From NCBI GenBank assembly GCA_001898835.1, contig MKVM01000003.1, positions 310,001-374,000 of the forward strand: a stretch of 64,000 nt of DNA, in the 5' to 3' direction. Position 1 is the first letter of the stretch; each line of letters opens with the position of its first letter. A program made the translations under genes and the position numbers. Origin of the DNA: Micrococcales bacterium 72-143 (lineage in GTDB: Bacteria; Actinomycetota; Actinomycetes; Actinomycetales; Microbacteriaceae). Shown one piece after another: positions 23,988-34,595 of this stretch. The notes under the pieces are model-generated. The model was not told where the DNA came from. It did no database searches and was given only the letters and a program-made list of their open reading frames with translations.

Positions 23988-25781
23988 CTACATCTCCGCC
24001 GTGGCCTCCTCCGGCACGTCGTCGAGCTCACGCCCGCGGACCGCCGCCCAGAGCGCGAGCAGCAGCCCGGATGCCACCAACGGGTCGCCGAAGGCCTGCC
24101 CGCCGAACTCGGCGAGGTCGCCGAGCGACACCGCGGCATCCGGATCGCGGGCGAGCGCGAGGAAGGCGAGCACCGTGATCGCGAACACCGCGTTCGCGAG
24201 CACGAGCTGCACGCGCGACGACCGGGGATAGGCGGCCGAGTCCTCGTTCGCGGCCTTGTAGCCGGTGAGGAACGACCACACGAAGCCGAACAGCACCACC
24301 GCGCCGCCCGCGAAGCCCAGCAGGTAGGCGATCGGGTCGGTCACGAAGTCGCGGTAGGCGAAGAGCGCCGACATCAGCAGGGCGATGAGCACCGAGGTGG
24401 CGCGCGCCGGGCTCAGACGCCGACGCACGAGCGAGACGAGCAGCACGCCGAGCGCGAGCACCGCGCCGAGGATCGCGAGCGCATCCCCGCCCCACAGCAG
24501 CGGGAAGCCGAACAGCACGGCCGCCGAGATGAGGCCCATCGCTACGCCGACGGCCGCCATGAGCTCGGGCAGGGTGCGGCGCCCCCGCCGGGCCTGCACG
24601 ACCGCGAGCGCCAGAAGGGCGAGCGCACCGAGGCCGCGCACCGCGAACACGACGGGCGACTCGGTCATCCACCCCGCGACGGTGACGAGCATCGTCGCCG
24701 CCTCCGGCGATGAGCCGTAGCCGAGCGCCACCTGGGCCAGCACGATGAGCGGGGTCGCGACGAGGGTCGTCGTCGTGAACGCCGCCACGATGAGGGCGAG
24801 CGCGTCGATCCGATCGGTCATGCCCTGCGCGGTCGGAGCGCCCCGACCCGCGCGCACCCTGGCGAGCCCCGCCCAGCAGCCGGCGACGAGGGCCAGCAGC
24901 AGCGCCGCGCCCGCGAACGGACGCAGGCTCTCGCCATCCGCACCGAGCTCCCTCGCGCCGAGCACCACGTCGACCGTGCGCCACACGGCCACAAGGCCCA
25001 GCACGATGTACACGGCCACCGGGCCGATCACGCTGCGCACGATCTTCGCCGCCCACAGCGCCGACGACACCGTGACGCTCGCCACCGCCGCACCCGCGGC
25101 GAGGCCTGCGGGCACCGCGAGCTGGCCGAGCGTCGAGAGCGTGAGGCTCAGCAGCAGCGGCACGAAGTCGAACCCGGCGGCGCGGTTCACCGAGGTGAGC
25201 ACCGCCGCCGTCACGATGAGGGGCCCCCACACGAGCGCTGCGATCACGACGAAGTCCCACCAGCGGTACCCGCGCCCGCCGCGCAGAGCCACGAACACGA
25301 TGAGCCCCACGCACGCCGCGACCGTCAGGATGCGCGCCACCGGCACATCCTGCTGGTCGGGCACCGAGGTGAACAGCATCACCGAGACGACGAAGCCCGT
25401 CATCACCCAGCGCAGCCACGCGCGGGTGTGGAGCGCCCCGGATGCCGCGAGGCTCGTCGACAGCGCGGTGAGCGCGAGCACGATCCAGACGAGCGCGCGC
25501 GGCAGGGTCAGCGTGATCGCCCCCGACTGCGCGGCGAGCGGCACCCACTCACGCAGCGGCCCGGAGAACAGCACGAGCAGCGCTGCGACCACGTAGCCGA
25601 CGAGGCCGACGGCGACGAGCGGTCGCAGTCCGAGCGGCCAGTCGACGTCACGCAGCCGCCCCTCGTGTACGGGCGCGAGGATCACCCGGTGCAGGAATTC
25701 GTACCCCGCACGCCCGGCCACCCGCAGCACCGAACGGCGCGGCGGCGCCGGTGCGGGCGCGACGGCAGGCGCCTGGGTCAT
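23988..25781 (-). CDS. Large multipass membrane protein, unknown
   Basis: Integral membrane protein of 597 residues from the ATG at 25781, with roughly 14 hydrophobic segments spread through the sequence and an N-terminal cytoplasmic stretch rich in Ala/Pro. I do not recognise the family. Polar charged loops are short (ARELGADGESLRP, KAANEDSAAYPRSSR), and no catalytic motif stands out. Its start overlaps the stop of the upstream beta-propeller gene by ATGA, so the two are made together and probably form one membrane complex. Transporter, channel or envelope scaffold are all possible. Confidence 0.8.
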   Translation of the reverse strand: MTQAPAVAPAPAPPRRSVLRVAGRAGYEFLHRVILAPVHEGRLRDVDWPLGLRPLVAVGLVGYVVAALLVLFSGPLREWVPLAAQSGAITLTLPRALVWIVLALTALSTSLAASGALHTRAWLRWVMTGFVVSVMLFTSVPDQQDVPVARILTVAACVGLIVFVALRGGRGYRWWDFVVIAALVWGPLIVTAAVLTSVNRAAGFDFVPLLLSLTLSTLGQLAVPAGLAAGAAVASVTVSSALWAAKIVRSVIGPVAVYIVLGLVAVWRTVDVVLGARELGADGESLRPFAGAALLLALVAGCWAGLARVRAGRGAPTAQGMTDRIDALALIVAAFTTTTLVATPLIVLAQVALGYGSSPEAATMLVTVAGWMTESPVVFAVRGLGALALLALAVVQARRGRRTLPELMAAVGVAMGLISAAVLFGFPLLWGGDALAILGAVLALGVLLVSLVRRRLSPARATSVLIALLMSALFAYRDFVTDPIAYLLGFAGGAVVLFGFVWSFLTGYKAANEDSAAYPRSSRVQLVLANAVFAITVLAFLALARDPDAAVSLGDLAEFGGQAFGDPLVASGLLLALWAAVRGRELDDVPEEATAEM

Positions 25782-27583
25782 CCGCCCACCTCCATGCCGG
25801 TCGTGTTCGACTGGAGCACCCGGATGCCGTGGGGCGTCGGCAGCACGACGCGCGAGACGCCGATGAACGCCTCGCCGAGCTCGGCCTCCCCGACCACCCC
25901 GCCGTCGGGTGTGCGCACCTCGAGCCCGGACCGCCCGACGAGCGTGAAGCGGGCGCCGTCGACGAGCATCGCCTCCGTCGCCGTGCTCGACCAGCGCTCG
26001 GTGCCCCCGCCGGCTGTCCACGCGGTGGTCATCTCGTCGGTCTGCGACACCACGAGCCCGGCCATGACGACGACGCCACGACCCACCCCGCGATGGCGCG
26101 CGTCCCAGCGCACCGAGCCGTCCGCCGGGTCGAGCGCCCAGACGTCGGAGGTGATGCCCTGCACCGCGACCACGCCGTCGCCCGCCGCGGCGCGCGCGGC
26201 CCCGTACAGCTCGGTGGCCCAGCGTGCCGAGCCATCGGCGAGGGAGCGCGCCATGATCGCGCCGCCGCGGTCGACGACCACCGCGATGCCCTCGCCGACC
26301 GCGACCGCCGACTCGACGTCGGTGCGGAGCGCTGCGGACCAGAGCTCGGCCCCGGTCGCGAGGTCGAGCCGGCGAAGGGTGCCGTCGAGGCTCACGGCGA
26401 CGATGTCACCGTCGGGCGCGGGGGTGGGCGCCGCGAGCACCACATCCGGGAACTCGACCGCCCACAACCGCGCACCGCGCTCGTCGTAGGCGAGCAGCCG
26501 GCGTTCGGCGGTGGACACCAGGGTCACGTCGCCGACCGCCGAGAGGGTGAGCAGGTCGCCGCCCGGCGAGGCGACCCAGGTGCGGGTCGCCGCCGCCCCG
26601 TCCACGGCGTAGGCCGCGAGGCGGCTGCCCATCGCCGCGACGAGCGTGCCGTCGCCCGTCGACGCGGCGATGCCGTCGAAGGGCGTGCCCTGCGGCGACT
26701 CGCCGAACGCGGGGTCGGAGAGCGTGAACCCGAGGTCCCGCGCCCGCCAGTCCGCGGCATCCGACCAGTCGGCGCCCGCCGGCTCGACACGCAGCCCGGC
26801 ACGGCCGGTGCCGCCCACCGCGGGCAGCTCCTCGCTCGTGAAGCGCACCTCGGATCCGTTCACCACCCCGGCATCGTCGACGATGCCGCGCCCCGGGCAC
26901 CAGGTTGCCGTCTCGTCGAGCGCGAGCAGCTCCTCGCCCGAGCTCGGGTCGGTGTACCGCGTGCGGGTCGTCGCGAGGAGGCAGCCCGCGTCGGCCGCGG
27001 CGAGCTCGCCCTCCATGGAGTATTCGAGCAGCCCCGCGGGCATCGCGGCGCCCTCACCCGTCCAGCGGACACCGGGGGCGGCATCCGCGGGCAGCATCAC
27101 GAGCGCCGGCGAGTAGGCGAAGCCGACCGGACCTCCCGTGACGGACAGCATCGAGACGCCCGCATCGTCGAGCAGGTAGAGCGTCGAGATCTGGGGGTCC
27201 GGCTGGTCGAGGTAGCTGACCGTCTCCCGCCACAGCTGTATGCCGCGCAGCGTGGACTCGTCGTATTCGGTGAAGAATCCGGATGCCGCGTGGGCGGGCA
27301 GCTCGAGCAGCAGCCCGGGTCCCGTGTCGCGCGCGGTCTCGTGGATCGAGCGGGTGCCGTCGGCCGCCGTCGACAGCGACGCGCTGCCGTCCGCCGGCAC
27401 GAAACGGGCGGCGCGGCCGCCGCCGGTCGACGGCGGCACGAGGTCGGAGGCGGCGAGCCCGAGCGTGCCCGCCGCGACGACGCCGACGATCGTCACCCAC
27501 ACGAGGGCACGACGCAGCGGCGAGACGGGTCGCGCGAGCGCGCCCGGCTCGCTCGGTTCCGCGACGGTGGTGGTGTCGGACAT
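25778..27583 (-). CDS. Membrane-anchored PQQ-like beta-propeller protein
   Basis: Protein of 601 residues with a cytoplasmic N-terminus (about 25), one membrane segment (about 28-47, ALVWVTIVGVVAAGTLGLAA) and a large extracytoplasmic part. The C-terminal half contains propeller-blade repeats of the PQQ-enzyme-like type, each with a YDERGARLWAV, TGAELWSAAL, DGSARWATEL or DGSVRWDAR motif. No quinone-binding residues are evident, so it is probably a scaffold rather than a dehydrogenase. The N-terminal half is a separate unrecognised beta-rich region with two cysteines. It is coupled by ATGA to the following multipass membrane gene. Confidence 0.82.
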   Translation of the reverse strand: MSDTTTVAEPSEPGALARPVSPLRRALVWVTIVGVVAAGTLGLAASDLVPPSTGGGRAARFVPADGSASLSTAADGTRSIHETARDTGPGLLLELPAHAASGFFTEYDESTLRGIQLWRETVSYLDQPDPQISTLYLLDDAGVSMLSVTGGPVGFAYSPALVMLPADAAPGVRWTGEGAAMPAGLLEYSMEGELAAADAGCLLATTRTRYTDPSSGEELLALDETATWCPGRGIVDDAGVVNGSEVRFTSEELPAVGGTGRAGLRVEPAGADWSDAADWRARDLGFTLSDPAFGESPQGTPFDGIAASTGDGTLVAAMGSRLAAYAVDGAAATRTWVASPGGDLLTLSAVGDVTLVSTAERRLLAYDERGARLWAVEFPDVVLAAPTPAPDGDIVAVSLDGTLRRLDLATGAELWSAALRTDVESAVAVGEGIAVVVDRGGAIMARSLADGSARWATELYGAARAAAGDGVVAVQGITSDVWALDPADGSVRWDARHRGVGRGVVVMAGLVVSQTDEMTTAWTAGGGTERWSSTATEAMLVDGARFTLVGRSGLEVRTPDGGVVGEAELGEAFIGVSRVVLPTPHGIRVLQSNTTGMEVGG

Positions 27584-27697
27584 CGGGCTCCTGGGCTGGC
27601 TCGACGCTATCGCATCCGCGGTCGGTGGCGATCGCGGCCCACTCCCTCCCGGACGACCTACCCGCCGAGCGACGCGCCCCGGACATCGGACGCACTA

Positions 27698-27760
27698 CCG
27701 CGGTTCGGTGCGACCGCGCTCGTACCGAACCGCGGAGCGACGCACCGCGGATTATCGCGG
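27698..27760. repeat. Two-hairpin repeat, copy 1
   Basis: Stem 1 is a perfect 12-bp pair (CCGCGGTTCGGT at 27698-27709 with 27724-27735) around the loop GCGACCGCGCTCGT. Stem 2 is CCGCG/CGCGG (27745-27749, 27756-27760) around GATTAT. A second copy at 60279-60340 has the same loop, with changed but still paired stems. Both lie just after the stop of a minus-strand gene. Confidence 0.82.
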
Positions 27761-27769
27761 CGCAAAGGA

Positions 27770-28381
27770 TCAGTACAGGAGGAACGCCACGTCGCTCGCC
27801 GACTTCGCCTCGCCGAGCGACACCGAGAGGCGGTACGTCGCGCCGCCGGCCGTGACCTGCGGACGGTCGGCCTGGCAGCTGTCCTTCGACGAGCGCGTCC
27901 GGTCCCAGGCGAACGGGGTCGTCGTGAGCTCCTTGCCGGGCTCGAGCACCTGGTCGAGGGGTGCCGGCTCGCTCTGGCAGTCGCGCGAGTTCCAGATCGG
28001 GTCGGATCCGCTCACGATCTCGTAGAGCTGGGCATCCGTCCCCACGTCGAAGGTGCAGGCGACGGCGCCCGAGTTCTTGATCTTCATGGAGATCATGGGG
28101 GTCTCGCCGGCCGCGTAGCTGTCCTTGTCGGTCACGGGGGTGACGGTGACGACGGCCGGGTCGCAGGCGGCGCTCGGGTCGGTGCCGGTCGTCTCGCTCG
28201 AGCTCGGCGTCGAGCTGTCGGACGGGTGCCCGCCGGGCTTCTTGTCGCCGTCGGATGCGGACCCCGGCCGCACCACGAGCAGCACGATCACCACGATGAC
28301 GGCGAGCACCCCGAGGCCCACCATGATCCGGCGCCGGCGGTATACCGACGCGGGCAGGCGGCCCGGCTGCTGGCTCGACAT
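27770..28381 (-). CDS. Membrane-anchored protein of unknown function
   Basis: Protein of 203 residues from the ATG at 28381. A short basic N-terminus (ASVYRRRRIM) leads into one membrane segment (VGLGVLAVIVVIVLLVV), then a Ser/Thr/Pro-rich spacer and an extracytoplasmic beta-rich domain with KDSYAAGETPMISMKI and two pairs of cysteines. The domain resembles the DUF4232-like folds common on actinobacterial surfaces, but I cannot place it firmly. Upstream in-frame ATG codons are too far out and add Pro/Arg-rich sequence, so they were not used. No clear Shine-Dalgarno sequence. Confidence 0.7.
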   Translation of the reverse strand: MSSQQPGRLPASVYRRRRIMVGLGVLAVIVVIVLLVVRPGSASDGDKKPGGHPSDSSTPSSSETTGTDPSAACDPAVVTVTPVTDKDSYAAGETPMISMKIKNSGAVACTFDVGTDAQLYEIVSGSDPIWNSRDCQSEPAPLDQVLEPGKELTTTPFAWDRTRSSKDSCQADRPQVTAGGATYRLSVSLGEAKSASDVAFLLY

Positions 28382-28503
28382 GCCGCCAGGGTAGGCCCGC
28401 CCCCGGGTGAACCGCGGCTGCGGGCGCGGCATGGCGCCGACTCCCGGCGGATTCTTAGGGTGCGCCGGGGAATCCCTCACACCGGACGGCGACCCTCGAG
28501 GTC

Positions 28504-28890
28504 ATGACAGAGCCCACGACCACCCCCGAGGACACCGCCGGCACGGCGCCCACCGCAGAGCCCGCGGCCGCACCCAGCACGGTGCCGGCACCGCCCGCGG
28601 CGATTCCGCGCGCCCGGCGCTGGAGCACCCTGACGGTGGCGGTCGCCGGCGGCGTCGCACTCGTGCTGGGCCTCGGCATCGGCGGTGCGAGCGGATGGGC
28701 GTTCGCCCACGCGCAGCATCCCGGCTTCGCGGGCGCCGAGTTCCGTGGCGACGACCGGTTCCACGGCCGTGACGAACTGCCCGGTCACGGCGACGACCGG
28801 GGGCACGAAGGCGGACAGCGCGGCGACCGCGACGGCGGCACGCCGCAGCGGGGCGACGACGACGACCCGGGCGACGACGCCGGATCCTGA
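28504..28890 (+). CDS. Single-pass protein with His/Asp/Gly-rich tail
   Basis: Protein of 128 residues, unrecognised. The Thr/Pro/Ala-rich N-terminal 40 residues precede one membrane segment (about 42-65, LTVAVAGGVALVLGLGIGG). The outer tail is very rich in His, Asp, Gly and Arg (FHGRDELPGHGDDRGHEGG, then DDDDPGDDAGS). Such tails often bind divalent metals, but no defined motif is present. It is divergent from the 203-residue protein gene and convergent with argA, with a hairpin between. Confidence 0.65.
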   Translation: MTEPTTTPEDTAGTAPTAEPAAAPSTVPAPPAAIPRARRWSTLTVAVAGGVALVLGLGIGGASGWAFAHAQHPGFAGAEFRGDDRFHGRDELPGHGDDRGHEGGQRGDRDGGTPQRGDDDDPGDDAGS

Positions 28891-28925
28891 GACCCGCTCC
28901 CGGTGAAGCGGGGGTGCGGATGAGA

Positions 28926-28961
28926 GGGGCCGCGGCCGGCGTACACAACGGCCGCGGCCCC
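28926..28961. terminator. Bidirectional terminator at argA end
   Basis: Perfect 13-bp stem, GGGGCCGCGGCCG at 28926-28938 with its complement at 28949-28961 and a 10-nt loop. It lies between convergent genes, and its last base is in the stop codon of argA. Confidence 0.8.
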
Positions 28962-29476
28962 TACAGCTCCTTCAGCATCCGGGTGTTGCCGAGGGTGTTC
29001 TGCTTGACACGGGCAAGGTCGAGGAACTCCGCGACGCCGTCGTCGGGCGAGCGCACGAGCTCGGCGTAGACCTCCGGGTCGACGACCCGCTCGCCGATCG
29101 GGGCGAAGCCGTGCCCGCCGAAGAACTCGGTCTCGAAGGTGAGGCAGAACAGGCGCGTGAGGCCGAGCTCGCGCGCATCCTGTTCCAGGTGCTCGAGCAG
29201 GGCGTGCCCGACGCCGTGACGCAGCCACGCGTCGGCGACCGCGATCGTGCGGATCTCGCCGAGGTCCTCCCAGATCACGTGCAGCGCACCGCACCCGATG
29301 AGCACGCCGTCCGGCGTCTCCGCGACCCGGAACTCCTGGATGTCCTCGAACAGCGTCACCCGCTCCTTGCCCAGCAGGATGCGCCGCTCGACGTACGGCT
29401 CGATGAGCCCGAGCATCCCGCGGACGTCGGCGGTGCGCGCACGGCGCACGAGGTAGGGGGCCGCGGGCTCGCTCAC
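28961..29476 (-). CDS. argA: Amino-acid N-acetyltransferase (ArgA-type GNAT)
   Basis: Stand-alone GNAT acetyltransferase of 171 residues matching the short N-acetylglutamate synthases of actinobacteria, which make the first intermediate of arginine synthesis from glutamate and acetyl-CoA. Landmarks are VRRARTADVRGMLGLIEPYV at the start (motif residues 10-29), GCGALHVIWEDLGEIRTIAV, the acetyl-CoA loop RHGVGHALLEHLE, LFCLTFETEFFGGHGF, and the C-terminal VKQNTLGNTRM. There is no kinase-like domain as in E. coli ArgA. No other arg gene is nearby. Confidence 0.85.
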   Translation of the reverse strand: MSEPAAPYLVRRARTADVRGMLGLIEPYVERRILLGKERVTLFEDIQEFRVAETPDGVLIGCGALHVIWEDLGEIRTIAVADAWLRHGVGHALLEHLEQDARELGLTRLFCLTFETEFFGGHGFAPIGERVVDPEVYAELVRSPDDGVAEFLDLARVKQNTLGNTRMLKEL

Positions 29477-29499
29477 CCCCTCACCCTATCCGCGGCGGG

Positions 29500-30747
29500 T
29501 CACCCGGCCCGGCGCACCCGGCGACGATACGCGACGAGCAGTGCGCCCGAGCCCACGAGGGCGAACGCCGTGATCGCGAGCGGCCACCTGGCCTCCGCGC
29601 CCGAGTGGGCGAGCTCGGGCGAGGCGGGCGGGTCGACGGGCGGCACCACGACGGGCGCGGCTCGCAGCCAGTGCAGCAGCACGCCCGAGGCGCCGCCCGT
29701 GGAGATGTACTCGAGCGAGTAGACCTGACCGTTCGAGGTGAACTCGTCGCCGTCGGCGAGCGGGGTGCCGGTCGGCGAGGAGAACTGGCCCGTGTAGGAG
29801 ACGTCGGAGCCGAGGATGCGCACGAACTGTCCCGCGGTGGGGGTGCCGGCGAGGCGGACGTCGAGGCGCGTGCCGCTCACCGAGATCGCCTGCCCGGTGC
29901 CGTAGACGTAGTCGGAGTCGTTCGAGGCCGCATCCCAGTCGACCCGGTAGGTGCCGCCCGTCCAGGCGGAGGTGCCCCACAGGCTGACCCTCCCGATGCC
30001 GGCGCCGGAGGCCGGACCGGGGCTGACGACGCCCGTGCCGGCGAGGTTGAGCTCGTGCACGACGGCCGCACCGGATGCCGTGCCGCCCGTGAAGGTGCCG
30101 CCGGTGACCGCGAAGTCCTTGCCGCCGAGGTTCGGGGTTCCCACGACCGCGACCTCGCCCGCCGCGACGAGCAGGCCCTTGGGCTGGCCCGCGCAGGTGC
30201 CGACGCCCCCGCCACCTCCGAGCAGCTGGAGCACACCCGTGCCCTGCTTCTCGACGCATCCGGTGCCGCCCGCGTCGAGGTTGCCCCCCGCGCCGACCGT
30301 CATCGTGCCGTCGACCGTGAGGCGGAGGAAGGTGGCCGGGTCGGAGTACACCGCGGAGGGCAGGTCCAGGGTCGAGCCGGACTCCACGAACCAGGCCTGC
30401 GATCCGCTCGAGGCGAGCTGCGGCTCGATGCGCGCCGTCGACCCGCCCGTCACCTCGATCCCGCCCGTCAGGGTGATGGCGCCGCCGCCGTTCGCGATCT
30501 CGTGCGTGGTGGGGAACATGAGCCACCCGAGGCCGAGGTTCCCGAGGTCGTAGGTGGAGCGCGGGCCGCCGCTGAAGGTGACGTCGTCGCCCGCGACCGG
30601 CACGCCGCCCGTCCAGGTGGCGGTCGACCAGTTGGAGTCACCGACCTGGGTCCAAGTGCGGGTCGCCGCGAAGGCGGGCTGCGCCACGACGAGCGTGAGG
30701 GCGGCGGCACCGGCGACGGTGAGCATGACGGAGGAACGACGACGCAT
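29500..30747 (-). CDS. Secreted surface protein with LAxSG-type anchor
   Basis: Protein of 415 residues. The signal peptide ends near AFAA (about residue 28). The body is Gly/Thr-rich and probably a beta-helix or autotransporter-like repeat fold (GGAITLTGGIEVTGGST, FAVTGGTFTGGTASG). The C-terminus has a Pro-rich stalk, LAHSGAEA, one hydrophobic segment and RRRVRRAG, which is a sorting signal. LAxTG is the known motif of actinobacterial class E sortases; here Ser replaces Thr. Two cysteines flank a glycine run (GCVEKQG to GTCAGQP). Function is unknown; adhesion or wall structure is likely. Confidence 0.82.
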   Translation of the reverse strand: MRRRSSVMLTVAGAAALTLVVAQPAFAATRTWTQVGDSNWSTATWTGGVPVAGDDVTFSGGPRSTYDLGNLGLGWLMFPTTHEIANGGGAITLTGGIEVTGGSTARIEPQLASSGSQAWFVESGSTLDLPSAVYSDPATFLRLTVDGTMTVGAGGNLDAGGTGCVEKQGTGVLQLLGGGGGVGTCAGQPKGLLVAAGEVAVVGTPNLGGKDFAVTGGTFTGGTASGAAVVHELNLAGTGVVSPGPASGAGIGRVSLWGTSAWTGGTYRVDWDAASNDSDYVYGTGQAISVSGTRLDVRLAGTPTAGQFVRILGSDVSYTGQFSSPTGTPLADGDEFTSNGQVYSLEYISTGGASGVLLHWLRAAPVVVPPVDPPASPELAHSGAEARWPLAITAFALVGSGALLVAYRRRVRRAG

Positions 30748-30823
30748 CGCGGGATCCGATCGGGAGTCGATGTCGCGCAGGCGCGCGAGAACACGGGTTG
30801 TGCGCCCGAGTGTACGGCGAGGG

Positions 30824-30846
30824 ATCCCCGCCCCGGAATGGGGGAT
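30824..30846 (-). terminator. Weak hairpin after clpC
   Basis: ATCCCC-11-GGGGAT forms a 6-bp stem 23-45 nt downstream of the clpC stop on the minus strand. It is short and has no U-tract, so it is only a plausible terminator. Confidence 0.35.
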
Positions 30847-30868
30847 TCGGACTACCGGCCCCGACCGC

Positions 30869-33388
<2,520 letters not shown>

Positions 33389-33499
33389 TCTCAACTCCTC
33401 ACGCGGCGGCTCGGTCGCCTCCGCGATACATCGAGGGTAACGAGGGGCCGCCGTGCCGCATGCCCCTGTTCGCCGTGGGCGCATCCGCTCGCCCCACCC

Positions 33500-33557
33500 C
33501 GAGGCGTCACTTCGTGTCGCTTCAGAGGGCGCGCATCCGACACGAATCGACGCCTCG
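33500..33557. repeat. Palindromic element in clpC upstream region
   Basis: Inverted repeat with arms of about 20 nt: CGAGGCGTC-AC-TTCGTGTCG at 33500-33519 pairs with CGACACGAA-TC-GACGCCTCG at 33538-33557, with an 18-nt interior. Only the two central positions of each arm differ. It lies between divergent genes, so it cannot be a terminator of either. No second copy of this sequence was seen in the window. Confidence 0.8.
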
Positions 33558-33577
33558 AATCGAGGACTTGTGCGGGT

Positions 33578-33610
33578 TATCGATAGTCGTTATGTTAACG
33601 ACATTCGATA
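33578..33610. promoter_or_regulatory. 33-bp palindromic operator of DUF2975/HTH genes
   Basis: TATCGA-2-GTCGTT at 33578-33591 is mirrored exactly by AACGAC-2-TCGATA at 33597-33610 around a 5-nt centre. It ends 15 nt before the DUF2975 start and covers the AT-rich stretch where the promoter should be. The small HTH protein at the end of this operon is the natural candidate to bind it. Confidence 0.7.
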
Positions 33611-33625
33611 AGAAGGGAGGCGCGC

Positions 33626-34207
33626 ATGACCGCCACCACCGTTGCGCCGAGCCTGGGGCTCGGAGACCGGATCGCCTTCGGCGTCATCGCGGGGATGGCC
33701 GCGTTGCTCGGGCTGCTGGCCGTCGCCGACGGGATCTGGCGCACCATCGCGCTCGCCGCCGGCAACGGCCCCGTCGGCCTCATCGCCTTCGCGCCGCTGC
33801 CCGGGAACGTGGGCAACATCACGGGCGCCACCGTGACCTCCGACGCGCTCGGGGAGGGCAGTCGCGCGCTCCTCGTCGTGGCGTCCGCCATCTCGCTGCT
33901 CGTCGTGGCCGCGATCAGCGGCGCTGTCGTCGTTTTCCTCACGATGACCGCTCGCGGCACACCCTTCCATCGCATCCTCTACCCGGTGGTGCTCACGGCC
34001 GGGCTCCTCATGTCACTCGGTGGGATCCTCGCTTCCGGGCTCGACGGACTCGGCCGGATGATGGCCGGGGGCGACCTGGGTGAGCCGTATCAGATGGCCT
34101 TCGAGCTGCAGCTCGGCCCCTGGGCGTTCGGCTTCGTCGTGCTCGTCGCCGCCTACGTCATCCGCGCGGGCGAACGCCTGCAGCGCGACGCGGAGGGACT
34201 CGTCTGA
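33626..34207 (+). CDS. DUF2975 family membrane protein
   Basis: Protein of 193 residues with about four membrane segments and a DUF2975 layout: IAFGVIAGMAALLGLLAVADG, a long outer loop, ALLVVASAISLLVVAAISGAVVVF, TPFHRILYPVVLTAGLLMSLGGIL, and the C-terminal helix PWAFGFVVLVAAYVIRAGERLQRDAEGLV given as residues 165-193. DUF2975 proteins are usually encoded next to a small Xre-type regulator (YoaS/YozG arrangement in Bacillus), as here. Function is unknown. AAGGGAGG precedes the ATG. Its 3' end is repeated in the next small ORF. Confidence 0.85.
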   Translation: MTATTVAPSLGLGDRIAFGVIAGMAALLGLLAVADGIWRTIALAAGNGPVGLIAFAPLPGNVGNITGATVTSDALGEGSRALLVVASAISLLVVAAISGAVVVFLTMTARGTPFHRILYPVVLTAGLLMSLGGILASGLDGLGRMMAGGDLGEPYQMAFELQLGPWAFGFVVLVAAYVIRAGERLQRDAEGLV

Positions 34208-34356
34208 TGGTGACCGCCACCGCGGCCCGGGCCATCGGCACGAGCACCTTCCTGCCCGACCCCGCCCTGCTCGGCCTCGCGGTGGTGCTCGGCGTGCTGG
34301 CGTACATCATCCGGGCAGGCGAACGCCTGCAGCGCGACGCCGAGGGACTCGTCTGA
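34207..34356 (+). CDS. 49-residue remnant of a duplicated DUF2975 C-terminus
   Basis: Short ORF of 49 residues with one hydrophobic segment (about 18-35). Its last 16 residues, IRAGERLQRDAEGLV and the residue before, repeat the C-terminus of the preceding DUF2975 protein, and the DNA around both stops is nearly identical, differing at a few third positions. ATG overlaps the previous stop (TGATGG), and its own stop overlaps the next ATG in the same way. It looks like the leftover of an unequal tandem duplication that kept the reading frame and coupling. It may still be translated as a small membrane peptide. Confidence 0.6.
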   Translation: MVTATAARAIGTSTFLPDPALLGLAVVLGVLAYIIRAGERLQRDAEGLV

Positions 34357-34583
34357 TGGCGCCGGCCGAACCCGACGACGAGGGCCGCATCCACTGCCGG
34401 CTCGACGAGTTGCTCGAGGAACGCGATATGACGTTGACGCGGCTCTCCGAGCTCGTCGGAGTCAGTCTCGTCAACCTCTCGGTGCTCAAGAACGACCGGG
34501 CCCGCGCCATCCGCTTCTCGACCCTCACCGCGATCTGCGACGCCCTCGACTGCCAGCCGGGCGAGCTGCTCATGCTCCGCTGA
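34356..34583 (+). CDS. Xre/YozG-type HTH regulator
   Basis: DNA-binding protein of 75 residues consisting of one Cro/C1-type helix-turn-helix: RLDELLEERDMTLTRLSELV, then GVSLVNLSVLKNDRARAIRF and ALDCQPGELL. This matches the YozG-like partners of DUF2975 proteins. It begins in the stop codon of the upstream small ORF. It probably binds the 33-bp palindrome at 33578-33610 and autoregulates the operon, which is inference from position. A palindromic repeat element follows 12 nt after its stop. Confidence 0.88.
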   Translation: MAPAEPDDEGRIHCRLDELLEERDMTLTRLSELVGVSLVNLSVLKNDRARAIRFSTLTAICDALDCQPGELLMLR

Positions 34584-34595
34584 GCGCCCGAACCC

